A stretch of 64,000 bases of DNA from Piper betle (lineage: Eukaryota; Streptophyta; Magnoliopsida; Piperales; Piperaceae), in assembly GCA_033002965.1 (NCBI GenBank), contig JAURVB010008956.1, positions 1 through 64,000 of the forward strand. The letters are read 5' to 3'. The first letter of the stretch is position 1; each line of letters starts with the position of its first letter. Below the pieces are notes generated by a model. That model was given only the letters and a program-made list of their open reading frames with translations. It was not told the DNA's origin and did not search any database. Below, piece by piece: positions 25,019 through 35,465 of the stretch. The position numbers were made by a program, and so were the translations under genes.

Positions 25019-26499
25019 AATGTTCATTGAAGTCTGCAGAAGCGGCTAGTGTGATCTTGCAAAATATTATCAAAAGTCAACTCCATCTATAGCCAAATAT
25101 TATATATGAATATGAGCATGAAAGCAAAAGAATGTCGTGCTTTTATTTGAAGAAAGTCGCTTAGAGCAGTGTATGTCAAATATCATACTGCTAAAAACGT
25201 CCACTTGTTTAGTTTTTTGTTGTAAGAAATTGTCTGTTTCTTAAATGCTGACGCTTCAAATTTTGCTTTTGTTATGCATTAAGTCTGTTTGTCCTCTCGA
25301 CTTCGACTTGGTCAGATCAATGGGCTGGATTTAGGGAATAATATTATAATACCACATGCTCAATAAAAATGATTTAGTCAGTTTAAGATAAACCTACACG
25401 TAGGCTGTATTACTTATTGACTACCTAGTTATAGTTAAAATTTTCGAAATTAACTTAAAAATTCACCCAATTAATTAATTGTCTAGGTACGAAAAAATCT
25501 ATGAAATCTATATATAACAAATTTACGATAAAAATAGTGATCTTTTACCAAAAGATTATTTAATTTTAAAATATTTTATGGTAAGAATATACAAGTAACG
25601 TTTCACACCAAATGACCACTCTCCAAAATTTCATCTTAAACATTGTTTTATGAAAAACACAACTAAAATTAGGAGGAATTATTTTTGGAGAGATTTTATA
25701 TCTCATATTTAATTATATCATAATTAATATTTTTCTAAATTATAATTAAATTTTTTTATGCATTTTACGACAATCAAACCAAGCTTCGAAGCTTTCAAGT
25801 TCTCAAATTCGGCTAAAAAATTGGAAATTAATAGCTCGGTAGTAACCTTTTTGACTCCCAGACACAAATTTCATAAAAACTCACAAGATCATAATTTAAA
25901 ACTCCAGATTGGCTCAAAAAATTTTCGAACTTGATTCGGCATGGCAAGCTTTCTAGTGTAACTCGGTTGGAAACTTGAGGTTTGCACAATTAGACGCTGA
26001 AGACTCGCTTGGCTCGCCTACCTGTTTAACCCATAAAACTTGGACCGCTTGCTCACGTACTTACGGCTCACCGAGTTAATTGATTAATGTACTTAAATCA
26101 ATATTAAACATATAATAATTTTTTATATAATAATTAATATATATTCTCACTCATTATTTTCAATCTTTCTAATTATTTTTATAATTACTTTAATTTGAAA
26201 ATTGGGTACAAGTTCTTGGTAAAGTAACAAATAATTAATGATCATTCATGCTTCTTAGTCATTTATAAAACTAGTCGCTTAGATGTCACATGTAAGGCCG
26301 TATATAATGTTTAACTATTATTATTATTATTATTATTGAATATTCTCAACCGATTCAGACTTTATATAAATTTAAATTGACTTAAAATATATCACAATTT
26401 AATTAAATTTTTTCTTTAATATTCATTTGTGTTATAATACTTAATTTGTATTAAATTAGATATTTATTTTATTATAGTCTTATCTATTATATTTATTTA
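25019..26499. other. AT-rich intergenic DNA
   Basis: This holds the 3' UTR of the C2 gene, then very AT-rich sequence without recognised genes. It ends in a TA-rich tract (about 26,495-26,531) that borders the composite element. Confidence 0.5.
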
Positions 26500-26629
26500 T
26501 ATATATCTATATATATATATATATAATATATAAAAGAAAATTATTTACGGCATGATGCATATATATTTTTTACACCCAATTTAATCTGAGTCGGCTCATA
26601 TTAAATAAAAGAAACTTACACCTTCACTC

Positions 26630-26905
26630 ACGCCACCTACCCTCCCACTCACCCCCACCCCCATTGCCGCCTCCCCCCCCTGCCGCCCTCCTCCCTCCCA
26701 ACCCCATCGCCACCTCCCTCCTCCCGCCCCCTTCCCTGCTGGCCCCCTCCCTGCCCTCCTCCATCCCACCTCCCTCCCACCCTCGTCGCCGCCTCCCCCC
26801 TCTCGCCCACCCTGCTGCCCCCCTCCCTGTTGCCCCCTCCCTGCCCTCCTCAATCCCATCTCCCTCCCACCACCGTCGCCTCCCCCTCCCACCTCCCTCC
26901 CAAAA
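26630..26905 (+). repeat. C-rich low-complexity tract (CCCTCCCTCC-type)
   Basis: About 275 bases are built from CCCTCC, CCCACC and CTGCCC words on the plus strand. Matching G-rich tracts on the other arm lie at 29,085-29,170 and 31,207-31,345, split by the solo LTR. The Pro-rich frames across it are composition artefacts. Confidence 0.85.
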
Positions 26906-27165
26906 ATCTGCTTGCTTGATAAAAGCAAAATTTTACAAAAATCTAGATCATATTTTCATATTTCTGTATTTTGAAGTTGAATGGTAGTTGATTTTGTTCT
27001 ACAAGGAGTAATTGCATCACCCATCAACTATGGACTCTTGACGTGGTCAAATAAGATTCTAGGGCCATCTGTGGTCGCTCTATATATTCCACTTCAACCT
27101 CCAACATCTACTATTTTGTCAAAATTTTTCTTGGAAGCAGTTTTTATCTTAGAAGAGAATACGAG
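26906..27165 (+). pseudogene. WAT1-related (EamA) transporter fragment, plus arm
   Basis: The frame from 26,981 reads ...[17 protein letters not shown] then [10 protein letters not shown], a typical late EamA segment of WAT1-related transporters. It is inverted relative to, and nearly identical with, 28,824 to about 29,085, including the non-coding part containing GAAGTTGAATGGTA. This copy is cut off after SKFFLEAV, before the last exon, and runs into the kinase fragment. Confidence 0.8.
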
Positions 27166-27289
27166 ATTAAATGTTTGCTAATTTAGTAAAAGGAATCACA
27201 GCAAGAGAATACAAGCATTCAAAGTTAGTGTCGGGAAAGATCAAATTCTTGTTCATGATTGGAGCGATAATTGGAGCAGCGACCGGTTG

Positions 27290-27822
27290 AACTGCTCTTG
27301 TTCAAGTCAAAGGGACAATGGTATGATCCTCACATGAAAATTTATTAAATTTGATTGCTATTGAAAGTCATATTCAACCTAGAAACATCAAACCATTTTG
27401 TTGAAAATCCCAGGGATATTTGGATGCTGAGTATTACATGACCCAACAATTGACAGAAAAGAGTGATGTTTGTAGTTTTGGAGTGTTACTGTTGGCGATG
27501 ATCACTGCAAAGATACCTAACAATGGATTATGGCCTTGATGAACTGCTCGACCCAGCAATTGGTTTGGCTACCACTTTAAGTGGATTTGAGAAGTACATC
27601 GACCTAGCAATGATGTGTGTTGAAGAATCAGGGGCAGGCAGGCTTACCATGAGTGCAGTGGTCAAGGAATTGGAAAACATAGCACAATTGGCCGGGATGA
27701 ATCCATACGCTGGCTCTGCATCGACGTCTGCAACCTATGAAATGAGTAGAGGTGGCTCTTGTCAACATCCGTATGGCAATAAAGCATCTTTCAATTACAG
27801 TGGTGGCTATCCACCTTCTTAG
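27290..27822 (+). pseudogene. 3' fragment of LRR receptor-like kinase (HPCA1/At5g49760-type)
   Basis: A short piece VQVKGTM (about 27,305-27,327) is followed by an intron and then [19 protein letters not shown] from about 27,415, the activation-segment and subdomain VIII-IX region of a kinase. After ITAKIP the frame shifts and a section of the kinase lobe is missing. The sequence then continues as [29 protein letters not shown] and the tail to SGGYPPS-stop at 27,822. The N-terminal ectodomain, the membrane span and most of the kinase domain are absent, so this is a captured or truncated relic. Confidence 0.85.
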
Positions 27823-28358
27823 GTGGAACCCAAGTGAGAAAATTGGTTGGACTTAGTTGCTACTCTTCCGGATATGTAATCCTCGCATGGTTTGTAAGTG
27901 TTTTGTTTTGTTTCATTTCTGTACATGATGATTGCTAAACTTTTGTTACCTCTGTACATAGTGGGATGACATATGAGAATGTTGTTGCATTGCCCTTATC
28001 TCCGTTCTTCCATATATGCAAAAAGATTCTAAATGTTTGCTGGCCCTCTAAAAATTGCATACTTGAGTAAGCTAAATTTCCACAAGCTAAAACAACTCAC
28101 CCATTAAAACACATCCCATAAGAAGAAATGAGGAAAATAACTGTATTTGATTGCTAGAAAATGATAGTTGTATGTTTACAAAAAAGATTGCCTCTATAAA
28201 AAAGAGAAAAAATAAAACAAAAAAGAAACCTGTAATTCGAGTCAGTTCACTATATAACCTATCATCTTACACGGTCTTCAATCCAAGCTCTCGCTGTCGA
28301 TAGAGAAGACCCTGAAAGTTGGTGCCCTCTTTAGTATGAAGTCTTAAGAAGCAGTGGA

Positions 28359-29085
28359 TCATTGGTGCCCTCTCTGGTATGGAGTCATCAGAAGTTTAGT
28401 TTCTCGGTTGGATCTTATGTCAACAGATTGTTCCTCTCGGTATCGAGCCCAAGCAACAACATAGAGGCCAGCAATAATAAGAAGGCCACCAGTTAAGCTG
28501 CATAACCAAATACCAAAAAAATAAGGCTATTTCTCTTTGTAGAAACTGATGTTAAAATTGTCAGATGAATCTTGTTACTCATTAGTATCATTACAAATAA
28601 ATTTATAGCTACATGTTGATGACATATAACCTATTGACCAAAAAACATTTCTACTACTGGTTTCAATACTTAATTTTTCCTTGAATATGAGGCAAGCACT
28701 GGTGGAAGAAAGAGATGTATGCCACTAGAGTGAAATATACGTGCATCTAAAAATGTTTATGATAAGTTTTCTAATCAGGGATTGTTGATGACAAAATATA
28801 CGATAGGTAAGTCCAGGTCAAACCTTCCAAGATAAATACGGCCTCCAAGAAAAAATTTGGACAAAATGGTAGATGTTGCAGGTTGAAGTGGAATATATAG
28901 AGCGACCATAGATGGCTCTAGAATCTTATTTGACCACGTCAAGAGTCCATAGTTGATGGCTGATGCAATTCCTCCTTGTAGAACAAAATCAAGTACCATT
29001 CAACTTCAAAATACAAAAATATAAAAATATGATCTAAATTTTCGTGAAATTTTGCTTTCATCAAGCAAGCAGATTTTGGGAGGGA
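28359..29085 (-). pseudogene. WAT1-related (EamA) transporter fragment, minus arm
   Basis: Minus-strand exon pieces: from about 29,000 to 28,824 ([20 protein letters not shown], then [10 protein letters not shown]), and 28,497-28,359 (LTGGLLIIAGLYVVAWARYR...YQRGHQ-stop). Splice sites and phase are intact between these two exons. They match the C-terminal EamA domain and last exon of WAT1-related proteins. Upstream exons for the first eight or so membrane spans are missing; the sequence passes into the G-rich tract. The first part is inverted-duplicated at 26,906-27,165. Confidence 0.82.
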
Positions 29086-29174
29086 GGTGGGAGGGGGCAG
29101 CAGGGAGGGGGTAGGGGGGGTGGCAGGGGAGGCGGGGAGGTGGGATGGAGGAGGGCAGGGAGGGAGGCGCCCGG

Positions 29175-31202
29175 TGTCACGGGCTGATTCTAGGACCCAA
29201 AATTTTTTGATCCCAATTAGTCCTGTGGGGAGTATTCTCACCACGAGAACACTCAGCCTAACACCAAGATACGCTAGATAGAAGAATAACGGAAGCGAAC
29301 GACACAAACACCAACCTTTGTGTTCTGGCCAACTCACAACATCGAGGTTACTGGTTTCGATTCCAGCAAATCTCCGTCCCCGCTATAGCTACTTCGATCA
29401 ACCCTTCGCTTGACCACCCACACCGATACAACGCTCTCGGTTATCAGCACCCCTTGCCGATAAGCTGTTCCGAGAACCAAACAGCACCACACACAGTAAC
29501 TGCCCGATCGCCCCAAATACTGATATGAGTATTGGGGTCGTGCCGTCTGCCCTTGCTCGTCTCAGCAACTAGTTACCACCACTGACTACCTTGTAAACTT
29601 CGACCGCGACCTAAGATATAGAACTTCCCAGCCTAAAACGTTAGCCAACAAGCAACAAACAGATTACGGGAAAAACACTTCCCAACCTTATATTATAACA
29701 CATAAGGATTACAAGCACTCTACTCTCTCCTTCAAGTACTTGCTCGGCTTGTGGACAGCCCCCACAGCCTCGCCCCAATGCACCCCAAATATAATGGAAC
29801 TCTCGGGATTACTAGAACCCAAGTAACCCTCCTCGATTGCCAATACCAGCAACCCCACAACGTGTACCTGGATTCCAGCAAGCGTCAATGAAGTTCGGTT
29901 GCAGCAACTTCATAGCTTCCTCTCCCAGTAGATTCACGTTGCTCTCCCTCACGATGGGAACTCTTAACACGTTTGGATTTCTCCAACGTCCTTTTCTCTC
30001 TCTGGATTCCTCTCCTTCCAGCCTTCCCCCGTGTGTATATACACCACGTCCTCCTTGTTTCAAGATAACTCCAACCTTAGTCAGCATCCTTATCTCCAAA
30101 GATCTGCAAAGATCCACCGCGTCCAGCAACCCAGCCCTACTCCACGTCCAGGTTCATCATATGGCCTTCAAGTTTATCTCCAAGAGTTAGCTGCAATCTT
30201 CACCCGTCACCGGATATGGATAACATATCTTCTCCAAGATATGCCCCAGCAACTTCCACGAAGTTTCTTCACAAACCCATCAGCTGCACTGCTAGGATCC
30301 AAACACCGCCGACTGGCTCGACCCTAGCCGTCGTCCAGTCATGGTTCAACCTCACCGCCATCTTCCAGCAATTACCGACCACAATGCCGGAAATGGACTA
30401 CCGCTGCACTGTCCGGCCTTTGTACCGCTCCATTCTTCAGCAGACGCCCAGCGCAGGACACCACTACCGCTACACCAGCATGCCGCTATTTGGATTGGCA
30501 TTCATCCTCCAACCCCGCACATCGCCCATGCACCGGCAGCCTTGCACCAGCACTCGCCCACTAGTGCCCCTGCAAAGCTCTTGCCATGCACCAGCGCCAT
30601 GCCGCAGGCGCTTGCTCGTGCCGCACCAAGTATCGGTATAATGCTCAGTACAGCAAGGTCTCGCGCACACCCGCGCATGCTCACGTACCAGTGCTCAGTA
30701 CTCTGCCACAATGCAATACCGCTATTTTGATCGGTACTGCCAGGCTGCCCGGCGTGCCGTGCTGCATGCTCCAACTCGGTAGCCTGATCGGGCATGCTCA
30801 GTACACAAGTTGCACCTCAACCTCAGACTACTGACCCAAATACCGATCACTCGTGATGCCTAGCCCTAATGCTCGATCAGCACCCGGCTAGCGCACCAAC
30901 TCACGAACCATAGCAACTTGAGGTTTCCTAACTCGAACCCGGCCACACACTTGGTACCACGTATACCAACCCATGTGCCGCAATCCACTGCCGTAACCCG
31001 ACGCCATGCTATCCCGCAATGTTCGGTCACCTGACAGCCTCGTGCACCTTAGTTCGTTACTTGCAACTATAACACAGGTTAGCCTCGGTATGTTATTTCC
31101 ACCACTCGGATAGCCACTGCTACCCCCTCATGGACGCGGGAAACCTAGGAACAACACCCAAACCCTAGTTCTCGGTAACATCCATGAATCAGGGCTATAA
31201 CA
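29175..31202. mobile_element. Solo LTR, 2,028 bp, with CCCGG target duplication
   Basis: The insertion begins TGTCACGGGCTGATTC and ends AGGGCTATAACA. It is flanked by a perfect 5-bp direct repeat CCCGG (29,170-29,174 and 31,203-31,207) and interrupts the G-rich arm of the composite element. The base composition, unlike its surroundings, is GC-moderate throughout. Several long frames inside (for example 30,216-30,641) have no domain. No internal retroelement region, so it is a solo LTR; its orientation is not decided. Confidence 0.87.
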
Positions 31203-31449
31203 CCCGGTAGGGAGGGGTTTAGCAGGGGTGGGAGGTGGGAGGTGGCGACGAGGGTGGGAGGGAGGAGGGCAGGGAGGGGGCAGCAGGGAGGGAGCGGCAA
31301 GGAGGAAGGCGGCAACGGGGGTGGGAGAGAGGTGGGGTGAGGAAGGTGTAGGGTTTTTTTGGATTTGATCTAGGCCATTCATGTAAATGGACGGGTCAGA
31401 TCAAATTGGATGTAGAAAATATTTCTGCACTATGATGCAGAATAACCAA

Positions 31450-31453
<4 letters not shown>

Positions 31454-31493
<40 letters not shown>
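31454..31493. repeat. (AT)n microsatellite between two elements
   Basis: About 20 uninterrupted AT units separate the right end of the composite element from the left end of the next unit. Confidence 0.95.
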
Positions 31494-31495
<2 letters not shown>

Positions 31496-31560
31496 TAAAG
31501 AGTCCTTAGCCCGGGCCTAGACTTTGATCAGGGCTGTCCGATTAGAAGGACGACCCAGAT

Positions 31561-34459
31561 TGTAACACCCCATTTCGGCTCACCCGAACCGTTCGCTAAT
31601 CTACTGGGTTCGGTTAAGCCGACCCGGATCTGCCCTCGGTGTCTCAAGATGGAGATGCAAACATGAAATGCATGGATGGGATGCGTGGGTTCTAACGTAG
31701 TCCTACATGCATGCTATGATGTGCAAGCAAAACAAAACCATGCAACAGCAAGAAATTTTAATTAAAAATTCATTAATTTTTACGGAAAAACGGACAGAAT
31801 CTCCCCTAAAAGTGCAATAGGGGCCAACCTGTCCACAACAAGGGTATATAAATATTTTATCAAAATACGATAAAACATGACAATCTACCATAGCATTCAT
31901 CATTATCTCATTTGTTTTCATCTGAGCCGAGTCTGAACTCCAAGGCTTCCTACTCATTCACAATTATCCGTTCGTTTCATAATAAGCAATTCATCAAGAC
32001 AAAAACATCCTAATTATCATTCACACAGCATTAACACACCATCATTATACATTACACGCGGTAGGTACATGTGTGCGCGGTTCCGTGCTGCTCCTCCGCA
32101 GTCCCGACAGCTTTCATCCCTCGCATTTCTCACCTACATATATATAGAAAAATGTCAGCAACGGGTGTCACTGGTCCGGAAATAACTAATATCAAACTGG
32201 AACATGAGAGCAAACTCTCATGGAAAGCAAACCATCATATATATCTTCCTCAAGAACTCTCATAAGGGCAACTACAGAGGAGCCGTCGAGCAGCTGACTC
32301 AACAGCATCCCGATCTATCTGGTACTGTGCCGCTCACGACACTTCTTTTTCAGTACTTCACGTAAAACTTTTATCCTAAGCCCTCTCCGAACCTCCATAT
32401 CTCTCCTGGCCTTGAGCACGTAGGCCGAGTACTCTCAGACAGTCGCCTTTAGTACCCTTTGAACCACAAGTCCGGACATGCGCTGTACTAAACAGTACCC
32501 GTAAACCTCCACGTCCTCCGGGTGTGAGGAACTCAAACGCGGAGTTGTCAGGATCCCTCGGGAATGGAACAGTCCGCTGGCACTAATCCAGAGCCCGCTT
32601 TGACTGTCACGGCATCCGCTCATGGTACGTGCAAGTCGATTCATCTCCTCTTGTCTCACTGAAAACTCGATAAAATTATTTATAGGGCTGGGTCGGGATT
32701 TATTATAATAGGCCCGAAGGCAACTTGAGGTGGATCTTATTTTCGAAAACAAGCTCGAGGGATCTCATCCTCGAGGGTTATTAATCCAGAAAATTGTTGG
32801 CTAAATGGCCCGAGTTAAGTGGGATCCGATAAAACGCCACTTAACTCGTCCTGCACATGATAAATCAAATACACAATAGAGTAGCGTAAAAACAGAGAAC
32901 GAGTCCTAAACGGACCTGGTAGAAGCTCCAAACGGGTCCACGCGCCTAGGCGGCGAGCTCCTACACCGTACCTACACAATCAAGCTAAAAGCTAACGCCC
33001 GCATGATGAATCACACATCCTATAGCATGCACACACAATCAACGCAATCACGCATCAATCATCACACATTCATCCTAAGTCAATCCTAGTGAGTTTTCAA
33101 TCTACGTCTCATGAAATCAGGGTAATTAATTAGTTCACCTAATTAATTCCTTACTTTTCCATTTTAACACTCATCAATCAACCAATTTCATAATTTTTAT
33201 TAAATTACACACAAACATACAGACACGTCAAAAACACGAAAATTCATCTAATTATCTAGTCTAGCATGCTTCCCTAATAATTACAAAACTTAAGAATTTA
33301 CGTCGGAGTAATTTATACCTCGCGTCGTCGAAAATCGGCGACGGCTAGGGTTTCCGTTTTGTGGCTCGAAACTCGAATTCGGCACCTAGCGGCGTCCGAA
33401 GTCCGATCGGATTCGACCGGGTGCGTTCGGCAGATGATCCGGCGAATTTCCCACGAATCCAATTTTCTCGGCGGTTTTCCGGCGAGTGTCGGCGGCTTTC
33501 CGGCGGATTCCGGCGGTTTTCCGGCGATGATTCTGGACGGGGCAATCAGGGGGTCTATCGGCACCAGCTCGACGAGCTTGGTCCGATGGTGGTGTCAAAC
33601 AGGGTAGCCGGGGCGGCGATGGCTGTCGGCGGCGGCGTCGAAAATGGGCGGCGGCGACGGCGTGCTCCGATCGGGGCTACGGCCGGCCTCGACGGCAGTC
33701 GGGATGATGGGGGAAATGTCGGCGAGGTCAAGGTGGTGGTCGTCGGGGTCACGGCGGTGACGGCGCGGCCCGGACGGCGGCGAATCGACAAGGGGGGGAG
33801 TCGCGGCTTGTGGGGCGATTCCGGCGTCGTGGCGGCGAGACGGTGGCCGGGGTGGGTCGTGGCGGCACGACGACTGCACGGCGGGGTGGGGCGGCGTTGA
33901 TCGGCGGCTGTGCGGCATTGGCAGCGGTGGCGGCGGCGACCACAGTGGGCGGCGGTGGTAGGGTTTGGGTGAGGAAGTGTCGGGAGGGAGAAAAACACCC
34001 CTAGTGGCAAACTCGTAAATAAGTATTGACTCGATTCCTACTCGAGTCAAAATAATAACTAGTTCGTAATAAATTCTAAAAAAATCTAGAAAAATATGGA
34101 AAAATCTCATAAAATAAAACAAACACAACAACATCCAAATGACATGCTATATAACTAATAACCCACCCGAATACCATCTAACGCGTCCTAATGCGTTATT
34201 CAGCCTAAACTAATTCTACGGTCACAACATAAAAAAAATAAAATCATCAACTGTATACTCTCATATCTACTGATAACTCAGTCTGCTGATGCGTATCTGA
34301 CGCTATCATCAATACTTGGGTATACAAGAACCCTCATAGCACGTGCACACGGTCGGCCTCGGCCCCGCACACGTGTTCTGAAAGCTGAACCAACTCGGAC
34401 CACGGTCGAACCGACCGGCTAACGATTATAAAACCCTGACTCGAGTCGCGGGTTTTACA
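31561..34459. mobile_element. Full-length LTR-like element, 2,899 bp
   Basis: It begins TGTAACACCC at 31,561 and ends GGGTTTTACA at 34,459. The flanks CAGAT and CATAT differ at one of five positions and are probably a slightly decayed target duplication. It is homologous, in inverse orientation, to 560-3524 and, in the same orientation, to 1-559. A GC-rich third (about 33,340-33,970) borders the AT-rich right end. TG...CA ends and length fit a long solo LTR of Tekay/Del type, but the family is inferred. Confidence 0.75.
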
Positions 34460-34714
34460 CATATTTATTATTATTATTTTTTAAAAACTAAACTTTGATC
34501 TAGGTCGTCTAGTTACAAGGGCGTTCTAGATCTTTTTTATTTAAAAAAACTAAACTTCCCAACACGAGAGGCCGCCAGCCTACTATAGCCGCTGCCCTGT
34601 CGTGCTCCACCTTGACCCCGCAGTCCCGCCACGGCCGCTACCCCGCTGCGCTCCACGTCGACCCTATCACCCCACCGCAGACGCCCCTCCTCTCTGTTCC
34701 CTCCTCCCCACTCC

Positions 34715-34895
34715 GCTAAAATTCATAGAATATAGCCAAGATCCCCGCGTTTTCTAAATTTCTATGTATTTTTCTTTTTATGCGAGCCCTCTTAGCTCAG
34801 AGGTTAGAGCATTGCATTTGTAATGTGATGGTCATCGATTCGATTCCGATAGCTGGCTTGTTCTATTTGTTCTATTTTTTTCATGATTGAAAATA
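34715..34895 (+). other. Nuclear insertion of plastid DNA (NUPT) around trnT-UGU
   Basis: About 180 bases, from AAAATTCATAGAATATAG through the trnT-like segment to TTTTTTTCATGATTGAAAAT, have the look of the plastid trnT-UGU region. The flanks (GCGTTTTCTAAATTTCTATG before, TTCTATTTGTTCTATTTTTT after) look like that spacer as recalled, so the exact limits are estimates. It lies inside the second TA-bordered element. Confidence 0.75.
34786..34857 (+). tRNA. trnT-UGU: tRNA-Thr(UGU)-like sequence of plastid origin, probably a relic
   Basis: It is 72 bases long, with D-arm GCTCAGAGGTTAGAGC, anticodon loop TTTGTAA (anticodon TGT) and T-loop TTCGATT. The anticodon stem has two G-T pairs (TTGCA/TGTGA), the T-stem is imperfect and the acceptor stem has mismatches, consistent with decay of a plastid tRNA after transfer to the nucleus. 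Function in the nucleus is unlikely. Confidence 0.75.
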
Positions 34896-35351
34896 ACAAC
34901 GTCTTCTTTGCCGCGGACGCCCCCGCCTCGTTGCTGGACGGGGGCGTCCGCGACAAGGTGGCAGCCACAAAAATTATGTTTTTTGTTTTTTTTGCTACAC
35001 GACCAAAACTGGCCGCCGCCGGCCGGGTCCGGCCACTACGGGCTGGACTTAGCTGTCCCCTGACCAGATCTAGCCGGGGGAAGGCTAGATCTAGCCTGTG
35101 GGGCTAAATCCGGTCGCACAGAAAAGAAGTAAACGACCGATCTTTAGCCACGTGGCCCGATCCAGTCGTAGTTGGCCATGTTTTGCTGCCACACGGTTCG
35201 GATTTAGTTGGTGGGCAACCAAATAAGGCCACCCATGACCTTTTTTTTTTTTTTAGAAAACAATAGATCTAGTGTCTTCCTTTGTAATCAGACAGCCCAT
35301 ATCAAAGTCCGTGGTAGAAAAAATTTCTGCTCTCGTGCACACCTCAACACT

Positions 35352-35354
<3 letters not shown>

Positions 35355-35397
<43 letters not shown>
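35355..35397. repeat. (AT)n microsatellite at element border
   Basis: About 21 TA units lie at the right border of the second element, 69 bases upstream of the first recognisable GST exon. Confidence 0.95.
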
Positions 35398-35401
<4 letters not shown>

Positions 35402-35465
35402 TGCGATTGAGTGAGCCATTCTTGAAGCAAGGTATTTGATCTTTATCCTATTATGCAATTTGCAG

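Larger units (their letters stand above)
26532..31453. mobile_element. Composite gene-capturing element bordered by TA repeats
   Basis: The left subterminal sequence (TACACCCAATTTAATCTGA, about 26,570) matches the right one on the opposite strand (TACATCCAATTTGATCTGA, about 31,400). Both lead inward into a CACCTTC/C-rich tract. TA microsatellites lie just outside both ends. Inside are inverted WAT1-like fragments, a receptor-kinase fragment and a later solo LTR (29,175-31,202), which leave about 2.9 kb of original element. No transposase frame is visible. A Pack-type DNA transposon (Mutator-like) is the best fit, but a target duplication could not be defined. Confidence 0.6.
31494..35354. mobile_element. 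Second TA-bordered element, carrying plastid DNA and split by an LTR
   Basis: The unit lies between (AT)n tracts at 31,454-31,493 and 35,355-35,397. A left motif (GACTTTGATCAGGGCTGTCC, near 31,520) recurs inverted at the right end near 35,270-35,310, there reading GACTTTGATATGGGCTGTCT on the minus strand. The right end also resembles the right end of the neighbouring composite element (AAATTTCTGC then CTCATATATA). Without the 2.9-kb LTR at 31,561-34,459, about 960 bases remain, holding GC-rich fragments and the trnT insertion. Confidence 0.55.

Noticed and set aside
30216..30834. Overlapping reading frames of 82-141 residues within the 2.0-kb solo LTR
   Set aside because: They lie wholly inside the LTR and have no domain or retroelement protein similarity that I recognise.
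34786..34857. Functional nuclear tRNA-Thr gene
   Set aside because: The sequence has plastid-type features and flanks, stem mismatches and lies in a transposon, so it is annotated as a relic.
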